From NCBI RefSeq assembly GCF_014649715.1, contig NZ_BMTO01000001.1, positions 583,047 through 647,046 of the forward strand: a stretch of 64,000 nt of DNA, given 5' to 3'. Of the stretch, positions 8,715-16,421 are shown one piece after another. The position numbers and the translations under genes were made by a program. A model generated the notes under the pieces. The model did no database searches. It had not been told where the DNA came from and was given only the letters and a program-made list of their open reading frames with translations. Origin of the DNA: Streptomyces lateritius. GTDB lineage: Bacteria; Actinomycetota; Actinomycetes; Streptomycetales; Streptomycetaceae. The stretch's first letter is position 1. Every line of letters starts with the position of its first letter.

Positions 8715-8741
8715 GGTCCGACCCGGTCCGCCGGAATACCA

Positions 8742-8785
8742 CGAACGGCCATGCCCGCCAGGCAGACTGGGGGCATGGCCGTTCG
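8742..8785 (+). terminator. Perfect 15-bp hairpin after the suf operon, covering the start of the next gene
   Basis: CGAACGGCCATGCCC (8742-8756) and GGGCATGGCCGTTCG (8771-8785) are exact reverse complements around a 14-nt loop. The right arm contains the ATG of the VOC gene (8775), and the likely Shine-Dalgarno run lies in the loop and stem edge. It could end suf transcription and/or close off translation of the VOC gene on read-through transcripts. Confidence 0.75.
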
Positions 8786-9140
8786 CATGTATCACCTCGC
8801 CGTCGACGCCCACGACCTGCCGGCGCAGGCCCGTTTCTGGGCCCAGGTGCTCGACTGGAAGATCCTCTTCGAGGCCGAGGACGAGATCGTCATCGGCGCC
8901 GACGAGCATGCCTGGCCCGGGATGTGTTTCCTGCCGGTGCCGGAGTCGAAGACCGTCAAGAACCGGCTTCACATCGACCTGTCGCCCGACGACCGGGACG
9001 CGGAGGTCGAGCGGATCGTCGGCCTCGGGGCGAAGCGGGTCGACGTCGGGCAGAGCGAGGACGCGACCTGGGTCGTCCTCGCCGACCCCGAGGGCAACGA
9101 GTTCTGCGTGCTGCGTCCGAAGCGGTCCCTCACGGATTAG
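8775..9140 (+). CDS. VOC (glyoxalase/bleomycin resistance) family protein
   Basis: A 121-residue protein with a vicinal-oxygen-chelate fold: MYHLAVDAHDLPAQARFW (beta strand plus helix), then RLHIDLSPDDRDAEVERIVGLGA and DPEGNEFCVL at the end, as in glyoxalase-like domains of the type next to suf in Streptomyces. Potential metal ligands are His and Glu residues in the first and last strands. The substrate is not known. The ATG at 8775 follows a GGGGG run; an ATG at 8751 has no ribosome-binding site. The start sits inside a perfect hairpin arm. The 3' end overlaps the convergent membrane-protein gene by 4 bp. Confidence 0.85.
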   Translation: MAVRMYHLAVDAHDLPAQARFWAQVLDWKILFEAEDEIVIGADEHAWPGMCFLPVPESKTVKNRLHIDLSPDDRDAEVERIVGLGAKRVDVGQSEDATWVVLADPEGNEFCVLRPKRSLTD

Positions 9141-10222
9141 ACGGGGACGCCTCGCCCGCCGTCCGGGGGCGCCGCCTGGGCCGCCGCCTCGGCGAGGACC
9201 GGCGCGAGGTTCTCCTTCCGGATGCGCTGGTCGACGTAGACCAGGCCGGTCACCAGCGGGGGGAAGGCCGAGCAGACGGCCTGCGCCACCATCGAGCCGA
9301 TGACGGCGACAACCAGGACCGGTGCGAGGGAGATCAGGACCTCGCCGGCGGAGTCCGCGGTCTCGGCGCCTTCGAACGAGGCCGGGAGGGAGAGCAGGGC
9401 GCTGAACACCTGCTGGATCGCCCAGTTCGCCATCGCGGCCATGGCGCCCGCGGCCAGCAGCGCACCGAAGATCCGCCACCACGAGCCGCGGACCAGCTGG
9501 GACGAGCGGCGCATTGCCGCCGTCGCGGGCTGCCCCTCGAAGACCGCCGCCGCCGGGGCCAGGCTGAACTTCACCCAGAGCCAGATGGCGAGCGGGACGG
9601 TCGGCAGGGTGGCCAGCATGGCGCCGCCGAACGCCAGGAACGGCAGGGCCAGCGGGCCCGTCCCCCCGGCGAAGCTCACCAGCAGGCCGACGAACGCCGC
9701 CACGAACACGATGAGCGGGACCGGCACGGTCACCAGCACCGTCAGGAAGACCGTGCCGAGCACCGGCGGCATCCGCGACCAGGCGCGGCGCCAGACCGCG
9801 CCGAAGGTCGTACGGCGCCCGAGGACCGCCTCCTGGAGAACCGCCGGGCACGCCCCGTACACCACGGCGCTCGCGACGAGCGTTCCGAACATGGCGATCA
9901 GCCAGACGCAGCCGAAGGCGATCAGCAGCGGCCGGCCGTCGTCCCAGGTGGGGTTCCGCCCGTCCCCCAGGTCGAAGACGCCGGGCAGGTGGTCGGCGAC
10001 GACCGCGTACGCGACGCCGACTGCCGCCGCGACCAGCAGCAGAGCCGCGCCGTAGGCGGCCAGCGCCACACCCAGCAGCGGCTTCCAGTAGCGGCCGATC
10101 GTGGCGAAGGCGCCGGTGAGCATGTCGCTCAGACTCAGCGGAGCGAGGGGTATCACGCCGGGCTTCGGCGGGGGTGGTGGGGGAGCGTAACCATAGCCGT
10201 ACGGCCCGGAGGGATGTGTCAT
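9137..10222 (-). CDS. Multi-pass membrane protein (GDPD membrane-domain-like)
   Basis: A 361-residue protein with a Pro/Gly/Tyr-rich cytoplasmic head (YGYAPPPPPPKPGVIPL) followed by about six long hydrophobic segments in pairs. Its FATIGRYWKPLLG, WWRIFGALLAAG and QAVCSAFPPLVTGLVYVDQRIR blocks resemble the membrane domain found with glycerophosphodiester phosphodiesterases and DUF975-like proteins. No enzyme domain is present. Function is not known; a role in membrane or envelope organisation is a guess. The ATG at 10222 is chosen over an upstream frame because the MTHPSGPYGYG head is the normal start. Confidence 0.8.
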   Translation of the reverse strand: MTHPSGPYGYGYAPPPPPPKPGVIPLAPLSLSDMLTGAFATIGRYWKPLLGVALAAYGAALLLVAAAVGVAYAVVADHLPGVFDLGDGRNPTWDDGRPLLIAFGCVWLIAMFGTLVASAVVYGACPAVLQEAVLGRRTTFGAVWRRAWSRMPPVLGTVFLTVLVTVPVPLIVFVAAFVGLLVSFAGGTGPLALPFLAFGGAMLATLPTVPLAIWLWVKFSLAPAAAVFEGQPATAAMRRSSQLVRGSWWRIFGALLAAGAMAAMANWAIQQVFSALLSLPASFEGAETADSAGEVLISLAPVLVVAVIGSMVAQAVCSAFPPLVTGLVYVDQRIRKENLAPVLAEAAAQAAPPDGGRGVPV

Positions 10223-10256
10223 GCGCACACCGTAGCGGGCCGCGTTGCGTACGACC

Positions 10257-10274
10257 GTACACAACGTTGTGTAC
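10257..10274. promoter_or_regulatory. 18-bp perfect palindrome, probable TetR operator for the SMR efflux gene
   Basis: GTACACAACGTTGTGTAC is a perfect palindrome flanked by outer CGTAC (10248-10252) and GTACG (10279-10283) arms. It ends 10 bp before the SMR start codon, in the divergent spacer with the 9137-10222 gene. The size and symmetry suit a TetR dimer, and a TetR gene is the second gene of this operon. Confidence 0.7.
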
Positions 10275-10284
10275 GCTTGTACGC

Positions 10285-10605
10285 ATGGGTTACGGAATGC
10301 TTGCGGGCGCCATCGCCGCCGAGATCGTCGCGACGACGTCCATGAAGTACAGCGAGGGCTTCACCAGGCTCTGGCCCTCCCTCGTCACCACCGCGGGTTA
10401 CCTGATCGCCTTCGCCCTGCTCGCCCAGGCGTTGAAGACCCTTCAGGTCGGCACCGCCTACGCCATCTGGTCGGGCGTCGGCACCGCCGCCGTCGCCGCC
10501 ATCGGCGTCCTCTTCATGAACGAGACCCTCAGCGTCGCGAAGGTCGCCGGAGTTCTTCTGATCATCGGTGGCGTCCTCGTCCTCCACCTGGGCGGAGCGC
10601 ACTGA
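10285..10605 (+). CDS. Small multidrug resistance (SMR) efflux protein, EmrE/QacE-like
   Basis: A 106-residue, four-helix proton-coupled exporter of cationic drugs such as quaternary ammonium compounds. Diagnostic features are the membrane-embedded Glu in IAAEIVATTSMKYSEGFTR and the TAYAIWSGVG block of helix 3, both nearly as in EmrE. It lies directly behind an 18-bp palindrome and overlaps the following TetR gene by two bases (TGATG/ATG at 10604). This suggests a self-contained, TetR-controlled efflux operon. It is a single-gene (homodimeric) type, not a paired SMR. Confidence 0.92.
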   Translation: MGYGMLAGAIAAEIVATTSMKYSEGFTRLWPSLVTTAGYLIAFALLAQALKTLQVGTAYAIWSGVGTAAVAAIGVLFMNETLSVAKVAGVLLIIGGVLVLHLGGAH

Positions 10606-11216
10606 TGGCGCGGCCCGGTCAGCGCCCCCGCCGCCACGACCCCGAACGGCGGCAGCGGATCGTCGACGCGGCGCTGCGGGTGGTCGGCGCACGGGGCATC
10701 GCCGGACTCAGCCACCGGACCGTCGCCGCCGAGGCCGACGTGCCGCTCGGCTCCACCACGTACCACTTCTCCTCGCTCGACGAACTCCTCGTCGCCGCGC
10801 TCCGGCAGGCGAACGAGGGATTCGCGCGGGCGCTGCGCGAGAGCGACGCGCTGACCGGTCTCACGGCGCCCGGGGCCGGTTCCACAGCGGCCGCGTCGGA
10901 TCTCGCCGCGGCACTGGCCCGTCTCATGGGGGAGTGGATCGGCGGCGAGCGGACCGGCCTGGAACTGGAGTACGAGCTCTACCTGGCCGCCCTGCGGCGC
11001 CCCGCCCTGCGGCCGGTCGCCGCGGAGTGGACCGACGCCGTGGCCAAGGCCCTGTCCCGGCGGACGGATCCGGTCACCGCCCGGGCCCTCGTCGCCCTGA
11101 TGGACGGCATCTGCCTCCAGGTTCTGCTCACCGGCGGCACGTACGACGAGGAGTACGCGCGCACGATGATGACCCGGCTGCTCGCTCCGACGGAACCGCC
11201 GAACCTCGCCCCCTGA
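10604..11216 (+). CDS. TetR-family repressor of the SMR efflux operon
   Basis: A 204-residue regulator. An N-terminal TetR DNA-binding domain spans about residues 12-60 ([31 protein letters not shown] then [14 protein letters not shown]), followed by a helical ligand-binding C-terminus. It is co-transcribed and translationally coupled with the SMR pump. It probably binds the palindrome at 10257-10274 and releases it on contact with the pump substrate. The target assignment is inferred from gene order. Confidence 0.88.
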
Positions 11217-11298
11217 CGTCGTCGGATTCGCCGGACACCTCGACCGACACCTGAGACCGGTTGGCCCGCGCGGGGGCCCGACCGTTAGGTTTTCCGTC

Positions 11299-12282
11299 AT
11301 GACCACTGCTCCTCGCACCACCGGCGCCGTCGCCGCCGGCCTCGCCACCATCGCCGGCGACGGCACCGTTCTCGACACCTGGTTCCCCGCCCCCGAGCTG
11401 ACCGACACGCCCGGTCCGGCCGGCACGGAGCGGCTCAGCCCCGACGCCGCCGTCGACGCCCTCGGAGAGGGCGCCGCCCAGGCCCTCGGCGTGGACGCCC
11501 GCCGTGGCGTCGAGGTGGTCGCCGTCCGTACGGTCATCTCCTCCCTCGACGACAAGCCGCTCGACGCCCACGACACGTACCTGCGCCTGCACCTGCTCAG
11601 CCACCGGCTGGTCAAGCCGCACGGCCAGAGCCTCGACGGCATCTTCGGGCTGCTCGCCAACGTCGCCTGGACCTCGCTCGGCCCGGTGGCCGTCGACGAC
11701 CTCGACAAGGTGCGCCTCAACGCGCGCGCCGACGGCCTGCACCTCCAGGTGACGTCGATCGACAAGTTCCCGCGGATGACGGACTACGTCGCCCCCGCCG
11801 GGGTCCGGATCGCCGACGCCGACCGCGTCCGGCTCGGCGCGCACCTCGCCGCCGGTACGACCGTCATGCACGAGGGTTTCGTCAACTTCAACGCCGGCAC
11901 CCTGGGCACCTCGATGGTCGAGGGCCGGATCTCCGCAGGTGTCGTCGTCGGTGACGGCTCGGACATCGGTGGCGGCGCCTCCACCATGGGCACGCTCTCC
12001 GGCGGCGGCAACGTGATCATCTCCATCGGCGAGCGCTGCCTGATCGGCGCCGAGGCCGGCGTCGGCATCGCCCTGGGCGACGAGTGCGTCGTCGAGGCCG
12101 GTCTGTACGTCACCGCCGGTACGCGCGTCACGATGCCGGACGGCGAGATCGTCAAGGCTCGCGACCTCTCCGGCGGCTCCAACATCCTGTTCCGCCGCAA
12201 CTCGGTCACCGGCGCCGTCGAGGCCCGCCCGAACAACGCGGTGTGGGGCGGGCTCAACGAGATCCTCCACAGCCACAACTGA
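11299..12282 (+). CDS. dapD: Tetrahydrodipicolinate N-succinyltransferase
   Basis: A 327-residue actinobacterial DapD that makes N-succinyl-2-amino-6-oxopimelate from tetrahydrodipicolinate and succinyl-CoA, a step to meso-diaminopimelate and lysine. The C-terminal half is a left-handed beta-helix of hexapeptide repeats ([22 protein letters not shown], split by the active-site loop [20 protein letters not shown]). The [16 protein letters not shown] block is typical of the actinobacterial type. It is probably monocistronic or shares a transcript with the small secreted protein downstream; an inverted repeat lies between them. Confidence 0.95.
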   Translation: MTTAPRTTGAVAAGLATIAGDGTVLDTWFPAPELTDTPGPAGTERLSPDAAVDALGEGAAQALGVDARRGVEVVAVRTVISSLDDKPLDAHDTYLRLHLLSHRLVKPHGQSLDGIFGLLANVAWTSLGPVAVDDLDKVRLNARADGLHLQVTSIDKFPRMTDYVAPAGVRIADADRVRLGAHLAAGTTVMHEGFVNFNAGTLGTSMVEGRISAGVVVGDGSDIGGGASTMGTLSGGGNVIISIGERCLIGAEAGVGIALGDECVVEAGLYVTAGTRVTMPDGEIVKARDLSGGSNILFRRNSVTGAVEARPNNAVWGGLNEILHSHN

Positions 12283-12289
12283 GCGTGAC

Positions 12290-12338
12290 CGCATCGGGTG
12301 ACTCTGCGTTAACGAGTCGACGCGAGGCACCCGATGCG
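12290..12338 (+). terminator. Two-tier inverted repeat after dapD
   Basis: CGCATCGGGTG (12290-12300) pairs with CACCCGATGCG (12328-12338), and inside it GACTC (12300-12304) pairs with GAGTC (12314-12318). It begins 8 bp after the dapD stop and ends 30 bp before the next ATG. It is probably the dapD terminator, though it could be a leader structure of the small secreted gene. Confidence 0.55.
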
Positions 12339-12368
12339 TCGTACGAGCGGAAAAGGCGAGGAGCCGAC

Positions 12369-12590
12369 ATGAGGACGAGGCCCATCGTTGTCGGAGTGCT
12401 GAGCGCGGCGGCCGTCATGCTGTCCGCCGGTGCGGCGGCGGCGGACGAGACGCACACGCGCACGTACAACGGCCCGGCCGTCTCGAACGGCCCGAACCTC
12501 ACGCTCCACACCGGTCAGATCGACGACCCCCTGGAGGACGTCCTCGAACACGCGGCGGTCCTCGGCAGCGCCACCTACGTCTACGACTGA
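12369..12590 (+). CDS. Small secreted protein of unknown function
   Basis: A 73-residue protein. Residues 1-25 form a Sec signal peptide (MRTRP, hydrophobic VVGVLSAAAVMLSAG, then AAAADE with a likely cut after AAA or ADE). The mature ~48-residue part contains NGPAVSNGPNLTLHTGQIDDP and an acidic C-terminus, with no cysteines. I do not recognise a family; the ATG at 12369 is preceded by AGGAG (about 8 bp). The 3' end overlaps the convergent dapA-family gene by 10 bp. Confidence 0.7.
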   Translation: MRTRPIVVGVLSAAAVMLSAGAAAADETHTRTYNGPAVSNGPNLTLHTGQIDDPLEDVLEHAAVLGSATYVYD

Positions 12591-13489
12591 GCAGGATCCC
12601 CGTACGCCACGAGATCCTCGGCCGCCACCAGATCCTCGTACGCCGATCGCAGCCCGTCGACCGCCTCCCGGTCGGCGGGCTGCAACGGTTCGCGCACGAA
12701 GTCGCCGAGGAGCGCCTTGGCCGTCACCGTGCCGGGCAGGCCGGAGGCCGTCATCAGCTCGGAGAGCGGCAGCGTGAGCGCGTTGAGCCGGGCGGCGCCG
12801 GCCGTGTCGCCCGCGTCGAAGGCGTCGAGGACCGCCCGTAGCTGACGGGGCACCACGTTCGCCACCGTGCTGACGTAACCGGCGCCGCCGACCGCGTACA
12901 GCGGAAGGTTCAGCTCCTCGCAGCCGGAGTAGTAGGCGAGCGAGGTGCGGGCGATCACCTTCGCGCTGCCGAGCAGGTCGTAGGCGCAGTCCTTGACCGC
13001 GACGATCCGGGGGTGCGCCGCGAGCCGCAGCATCGTCTCCGGCTCGACGCGGGTGCCGGTGCGCCCTGGGATGTCGTACAGCATCACCGGCAGTCCGGTG
13101 GCGTCCGCCACGCGTAGGAAATGCGCCTCGACGGCGGCCTGGGGAGGGCGGCTGTAGTACGGAGTGACGACGAGGAGCCCGTCGGCGCCCGCCGCCTCGG
13201 CCTGGCGGGCCAGCTCGACGGTGTGCCGGGTGTCGGGGGTGCCGACACCCGCGACGACCGCCGGGCCGGGTCCGACGGCCTCGCACACCGCCCTGATCAG
13301 GGCCGCCTTCTCGTCGTCCGAGGTGGTCGGGGACTCGCCGGTCGTTCCGTTCAGGACGAGGCCGTCACAGCCCTCGGCGACCAGGTGGGCGGCGTGCTCG
13401 CGGACGACGTCGAGATCCAGCTCCCCGGTGGCGGTGAAGGGGGTGATCATCGCGCAGAGTGCCCGGCCGAAAGGTCGTTCAGTGCTCAT
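12581..13489 (-). CDS. dapA: DapA-family 4-hydroxy-tetrahydrodipicolinate synthase
   Basis: A 302-residue Schiff-base aldolase of the DHDPS superfamily. It shows the GTTGES motif (residues ~47-52), Tyr in LYDIPGRTG and the Schiff-base Lys in IVAVKDCAYD, all expected of DapA, which condenses pyruvate with aspartate semialdehyde. Its position two genes from dapD supports a role in diaminopimelate synthesis. Streptomyces usually carry several DapA-like proteins, so this could be a paralogue with another aldehyde substrate. The ATG at 13489 follows a 128-bp spacer. Confidence 0.85.
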   Translation of the reverse strand: MSTERPFGRALCAMITPFTATGELDLDVVREHAAHLVAEGCDGLVLNGTTGESPTTSDDEKAALIRAVCEAVGPGPAVVAGVGTPDTRHTVELARQAEAAGADGLLVVTPYYSRPPQAAVEAHFLRVADATGLPVMLYDIPGRTGTRVEPETMLRLAAHPRIVAVKDCAYDLLGSAKVIARTSLAYYSGCEELNLPLYAVGGAGYVSTVANVVPRQLRAVLDAFDAGDTAGAARLNALTLPLSELMTASGLPGTVTAKALLGDFVREPLQPADREAVDGLRSAYEDLVAAEDLVAYGDPAQS

Positions 13490-13617
13490 CGAGGCAGTCT
13501 GCGCGGCCAGGACGCTGAAGGTCCACTTAGTTCTGCTTCGGGTGATCGATCAGCATCTCTGAAGGGTCGCAGGGTCGGCCTGGATGATCCCGGGCAACAG
13601 ACGGGCGCTGGGGCGGG

Positions 13618-14064
13618 TCAGAACCGCAGTTTGAAACCGTCGTGGCTGCGGGCGAAGCCCAGGGAGGCGTAGAAGCGGTGGGCCTCCGTCCGCCGCTTGT
13701 CGCTGGTCAACTGCACGAGCCCGCAGCCGCGTTCGCGCGCCCGCTCCACCGCCCGCCGCATCAGCTCCCGGCCGAGCCCGCCCCCACGCCGGTCCGCCCG
13801 GACCCGCACCGCCTCGATCAGGGCACGCTCGGCGCCGCCCTTGCCCAGGCCGGGGATGTAGGTGAGTTGCAGACACCCGAGGACCGTGCCGCCCTCCTCC
13901 ACGAGCACCATCAGCTCGTTGCGCGGATCCCCCTCGATCTCCGCGAACGCCCGCTCGTACGCCTCGGTGACGACGACGGAAGCGGGGGCCACGACCCTCT
14001 CCTCGTCCGCCAGCAGGGCAAGAACGGCGGGCAGTTCACCCCGAGTGGCCGTACGAAAGATCAT
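13618..14064 (-). CDS. GNAT-family N-acetyltransferase
   Basis: A 148-residue single-domain acetyltransferase. The acetyl-CoA-binding motif A is seen as VRVRADRRGGGLGRELMRRAV (about residues 88-108), followed by the Asn/Tyr strand region CGLVQLTSDKRRTEAHRFYASLGF. This subgroup is close to those annotated as acting on small amines or antibiotics, but the substrate cannot be told. It stands alone with no obvious operon partner. Confidence 0.85.
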   Translation of the reverse strand: MIFRTATRGELPAVLALLADEERVVAPASVVVTEAYERAFAEIEGDPRNELMVLVEEGGTVLGCLQLTYIPGLGKGGAERALIEAVRVRADRRGGGLGRELMRRAVERARERGCGLVQLTSDKRRTEAHRFYASLGFARSHDGFKLRF

Positions 14065-14368
14065 GCCCGGCAGTCTTCCACGGGTGCATCGACCTGTTGT
14101 CGATGCCGGGTGCCGCCGGAGCCGGGGTGACGCCCCTGGCCCGGGACGAGGTCCAGGCCATCGGGACCCGGCACGGCGTCGTGCTGCCCTTCGGCCCGGA
14201 CTTCGGCTACGCGGGGGAGGCGAGCCGGGCTTCGCGCGGTGGGCGGCCCGCCGGAGGGCTGCCTGCCCCCTCCGGCGGACCGGGCCACCGGCCGCCGTGA
14301 CTAGGCCGGGTCCGTGAAGTCCCGCCTGGCCCGCGGGCAGACGGCGCTACTCTCCGGACGCGATCTAG
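14065..14368. other. 304-bp gene-poor gap with one hairpin
   Basis: No convincing gene is seen. A short rightward frame (14097-14300, 67 codons) has some coding bias (TPLARDEVQAIGTRHGVVLPF) but matches no family I know. A perfect 11-bp stem lies at 14248-14278. The gap separates the GNAT start from the end of the leftward nuclease gene. Confidence 0.5.
14248..14278. terminator. Terminator-like hairpin
   Basis: CCGCCGGAGGG (14248-14258) and CCCTCCGGCGG (14268-14278) are exact complements with a 9-nt loop. It lies about 90 bp beyond the stop of the leftward secreted nuclease gene and could terminate it. There is no U-tract, as is common in Streptomyces. Confidence 0.5.
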
Positions 14369-16216
14369 CTAGGGGCGGAAGCGGAGGACCTGGGGGTCGT
14401 GGTCGCTGTCCTGGTCGGCGAACTCCGCGTTGATGTGGACGCTGTCGTACTCGAAGTGGTGCACGCCCGGGCTCGTCAGGATCTGGTCGAGAACCTGGCT
14501 GTTGCCCTGGTAGACGTACGAGTAGCGCTCGCTGCGCGGCAGCGACTTCACGGCCGGGTAGAGCGCGCCGCCGTCCGTCAGCGCCTTCGTGGTCTCGGAG
14601 AACTCGAAGTCGTTGATGTCGCCGAGGACCAGCACGTCGGCCTGCTTCTCGATGGCGAGGACATCCTTGACGAAGGCGTTGACGGCCTGCGCCTGGAGGA
14701 GGCGCTTCGCCTCGGAGGAACGGTTCGGCGGCTGGTGGTGCGAGGTCAGACCCTCGTCACCGCCCTTCGAGCCGAAGTGGTTGGCGATGACGAAGACCGT
14801 CCGGCCGCGGAAGGTGAACTCGCCGGCCAGCGGCTTGCGGCTGTTCTCCCACGCCGTGTTCGCCGGGTCGATCCGGCCGGGCGAGGCCGTCAGCGCCGCG
14901 CCGCCCCGCTCGCCGCGCACCACGTCCGTCGCCGCCGTCGCGTCGCCCGCCGACCGGTCGGTGAAGGAGACCCGCTCCGGGTTGAAGAGGAAGACCTGAC
15001 GGATGTTGCCGCCGGGCTCGCCGCCGTCCTTGTTGTTCACCGGGTCGACCGAGCGCCACTCGTAGGCCGGGCCGCCCGCGGCCACGATCGCGTCCGTGAA
15101 CTTCTTCAGCGTCTGGTCGGCCGCGACCGTGCCGTCGTTCTTGGCGCCGTTGTTGTCCTGGATCTCCTCCAGGGCGACGATGTCGGGCGAGGCCAGGTTG
15201 TCCACCACGGCCGCGGCCAGCGCGTCGAACTTCTCCTGCGGGTCGGACGGATCGAGGTTCTCGACGTTGTACGTCGCGACCGCCAGCTCGTTCTTGTGCT
15301 GCTTCTCGGTGGTCTCGCGCTCCAGGCCGCGGTCCACGACCGTACCCAGGGTGCGCGCGGTCAGCGTGTAGCCGCCGAACTGGTTGAAGTCCAGCGGGCC
15401 CTCGGTCGTACCGGCGAGCACGTCGCCGACGTTCGCCTTGGGGAAGGGCTGCTGCGCGAGCGGCGTGAGCGACTGGATCTGCAGCCGCCCGGTGTTCTGC
15501 GCGCTGTACGAGCCGTAGACCGTGCCGCCCCGGCGGTTGGCGTTCTCCCACGGCTTCACCGTCACCCACAGCTCCGCGTGCGGGTCGGTGGCGCCCACGA
15601 CCCGCGAGGTGCCGACGCGGACGTTGGCGCCCTCCAGGGACTCGTAGTAGTCCAGGGCGTACGTCTCCGGGTCCAGCGTGAGGCCGTTGATCGAGCCGCC
15701 GGCGGCCGGGTCGCCCTCAGGGGCGTACGCGTCCGGGACGGAGAAGGCGGAGATCGTCACCGGTGCCGGGACCGGGTTGCCGGAGGAGACCACGGTCACG
15801 GTCGGCCGGGAGATCTGAGTGAGCGACTGGTTGCCCGAGTTCAGGCCGCCGGGGACGTACTCGCCGACGGTGCCGTTCACGCTCACCGCGTCGCCGACGG
15901 CGACGGTCGGGACGGAGCTGGTGAAGACGAAGAGGCCCTCGCTGGTGGCCGGGTTGTCGTCGGCCTGCGGGTCCTGGATCCAGAAACCGCGCGAGCCGTA
16001 CGTCCGTACACCGGTCACGACGCCCGTGACACCGGTGACCTGCTTGCCGACCAGCGGCGAGACGCGCGTGGTGCCCTGGATGTCGTGGACGCGGACGCCG
16101 GCGGCGGCGTCGGCGGAGGTGTCCGCCGAGGCGGCGGATCCGGCGAGGAGCCCGGCGGCGAGGGCGGCGGACACGACGGCGGCGACGGCCGCTGATCTCG
16201 GTATGGAGGAAGGCAT
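14369..16216 (-). CDS. Secreted endonuclease/exonuclease/phosphatase-family nuclease
   Basis: A 615-residue extracellular protein. A signal peptide covers residues ~1-32 (SAAVAAVVSAALAAGLLAG, ASADTSA). An N-terminal OB-like domain follows (~40-130; VTGVVTGVRTYGSRGFWIQDP), then a C-terminal EEP catalytic domain with VATYNVENLDPSD, IVALEEIQDNNG, ANHFGSKGGDE, LGDINDFEFS and the final DSDHDPQV. These are the Asn, Glu, His and Asp residues of the metal-dependent phosphodiesterase site. It probably degrades extracellular DNA or nucleotides for nutrient recovery. The ATG at 16216 (MPSSIPR) gives a proper signal peptide. Confidence 0.9.
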   Translation of the reverse strand: MPSSIPRSAAVAAVVSAALAAGLLAGSAASADTSADAAAGVRVHDIQGTTRVSPLVGKQVTGVTGVVTGVRTYGSRGFWIQDPQADDNPATSEGLFVFTSSVPTVAVGDAVSVNGTVGEYVPGGLNSGNQSLTQISRPTVTVVSSGNPVPAPVTISAFSVPDAYAPEGDPAAGGSINGLTLDPETYALDYYESLEGANVRVGTSRVVGATDPHAELWVTVKPWENANRRGGTVYGSYSAQNTGRLQIQSLTPLAQQPFPKANVGDVLAGTTEGPLDFNQFGGYTLTARTLGTVVDRGLERETTEKQHKNELAVATYNVENLDPSDPQEKFDALAAAVVDNLASPDIVALEEIQDNNGAKNDGTVAADQTLKKFTDAIVAAGGPAYEWRSVDPVNNKDGGEPGGNIRQVFLFNPERVSFTDRSAGDATAATDVVRGERGGAALTASPGRIDPANTAWENSRKPLAGEFTFRGRTVFVIANHFGSKGGDEGLTSHHQPPNRSSEAKRLLQAQAVNAFVKDVLAIEKQADVLVLGDINDFEFSETTKALTDGGALYPAVKSLPRSERYSYVYQGNSQVLDQILTSPGVHHFEYDSVHINAEFADQDSDHDPQVLRFRP

Positions 16217-16421
16217 CAAGGGGCTCCGCAGGTGCTTGGAGGATCGGTCGATGGATCTACGCGCGTCAATCTCTTGGTTGAGCGGGTGCCTTGTCAAGGG
16301 TCGGCGGGTGGTCGACGGGTGTACGAAGGCTGACGGCTCCGTGAACCGGCGGACGGCGCCGGAAATGCGTCTACGCTGAAGGCCGTTCGTCCCCCAGCGC
16401 TCTTCGAGGAGAAGACCCCAG

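Noticed and set aside
14097..14300. A 67-codon rightward frame with mild coding bias
   Set aside because: No family recognised and the second half becomes Gly/Pro-rich noise over a hairpin, so it was not called a gene.
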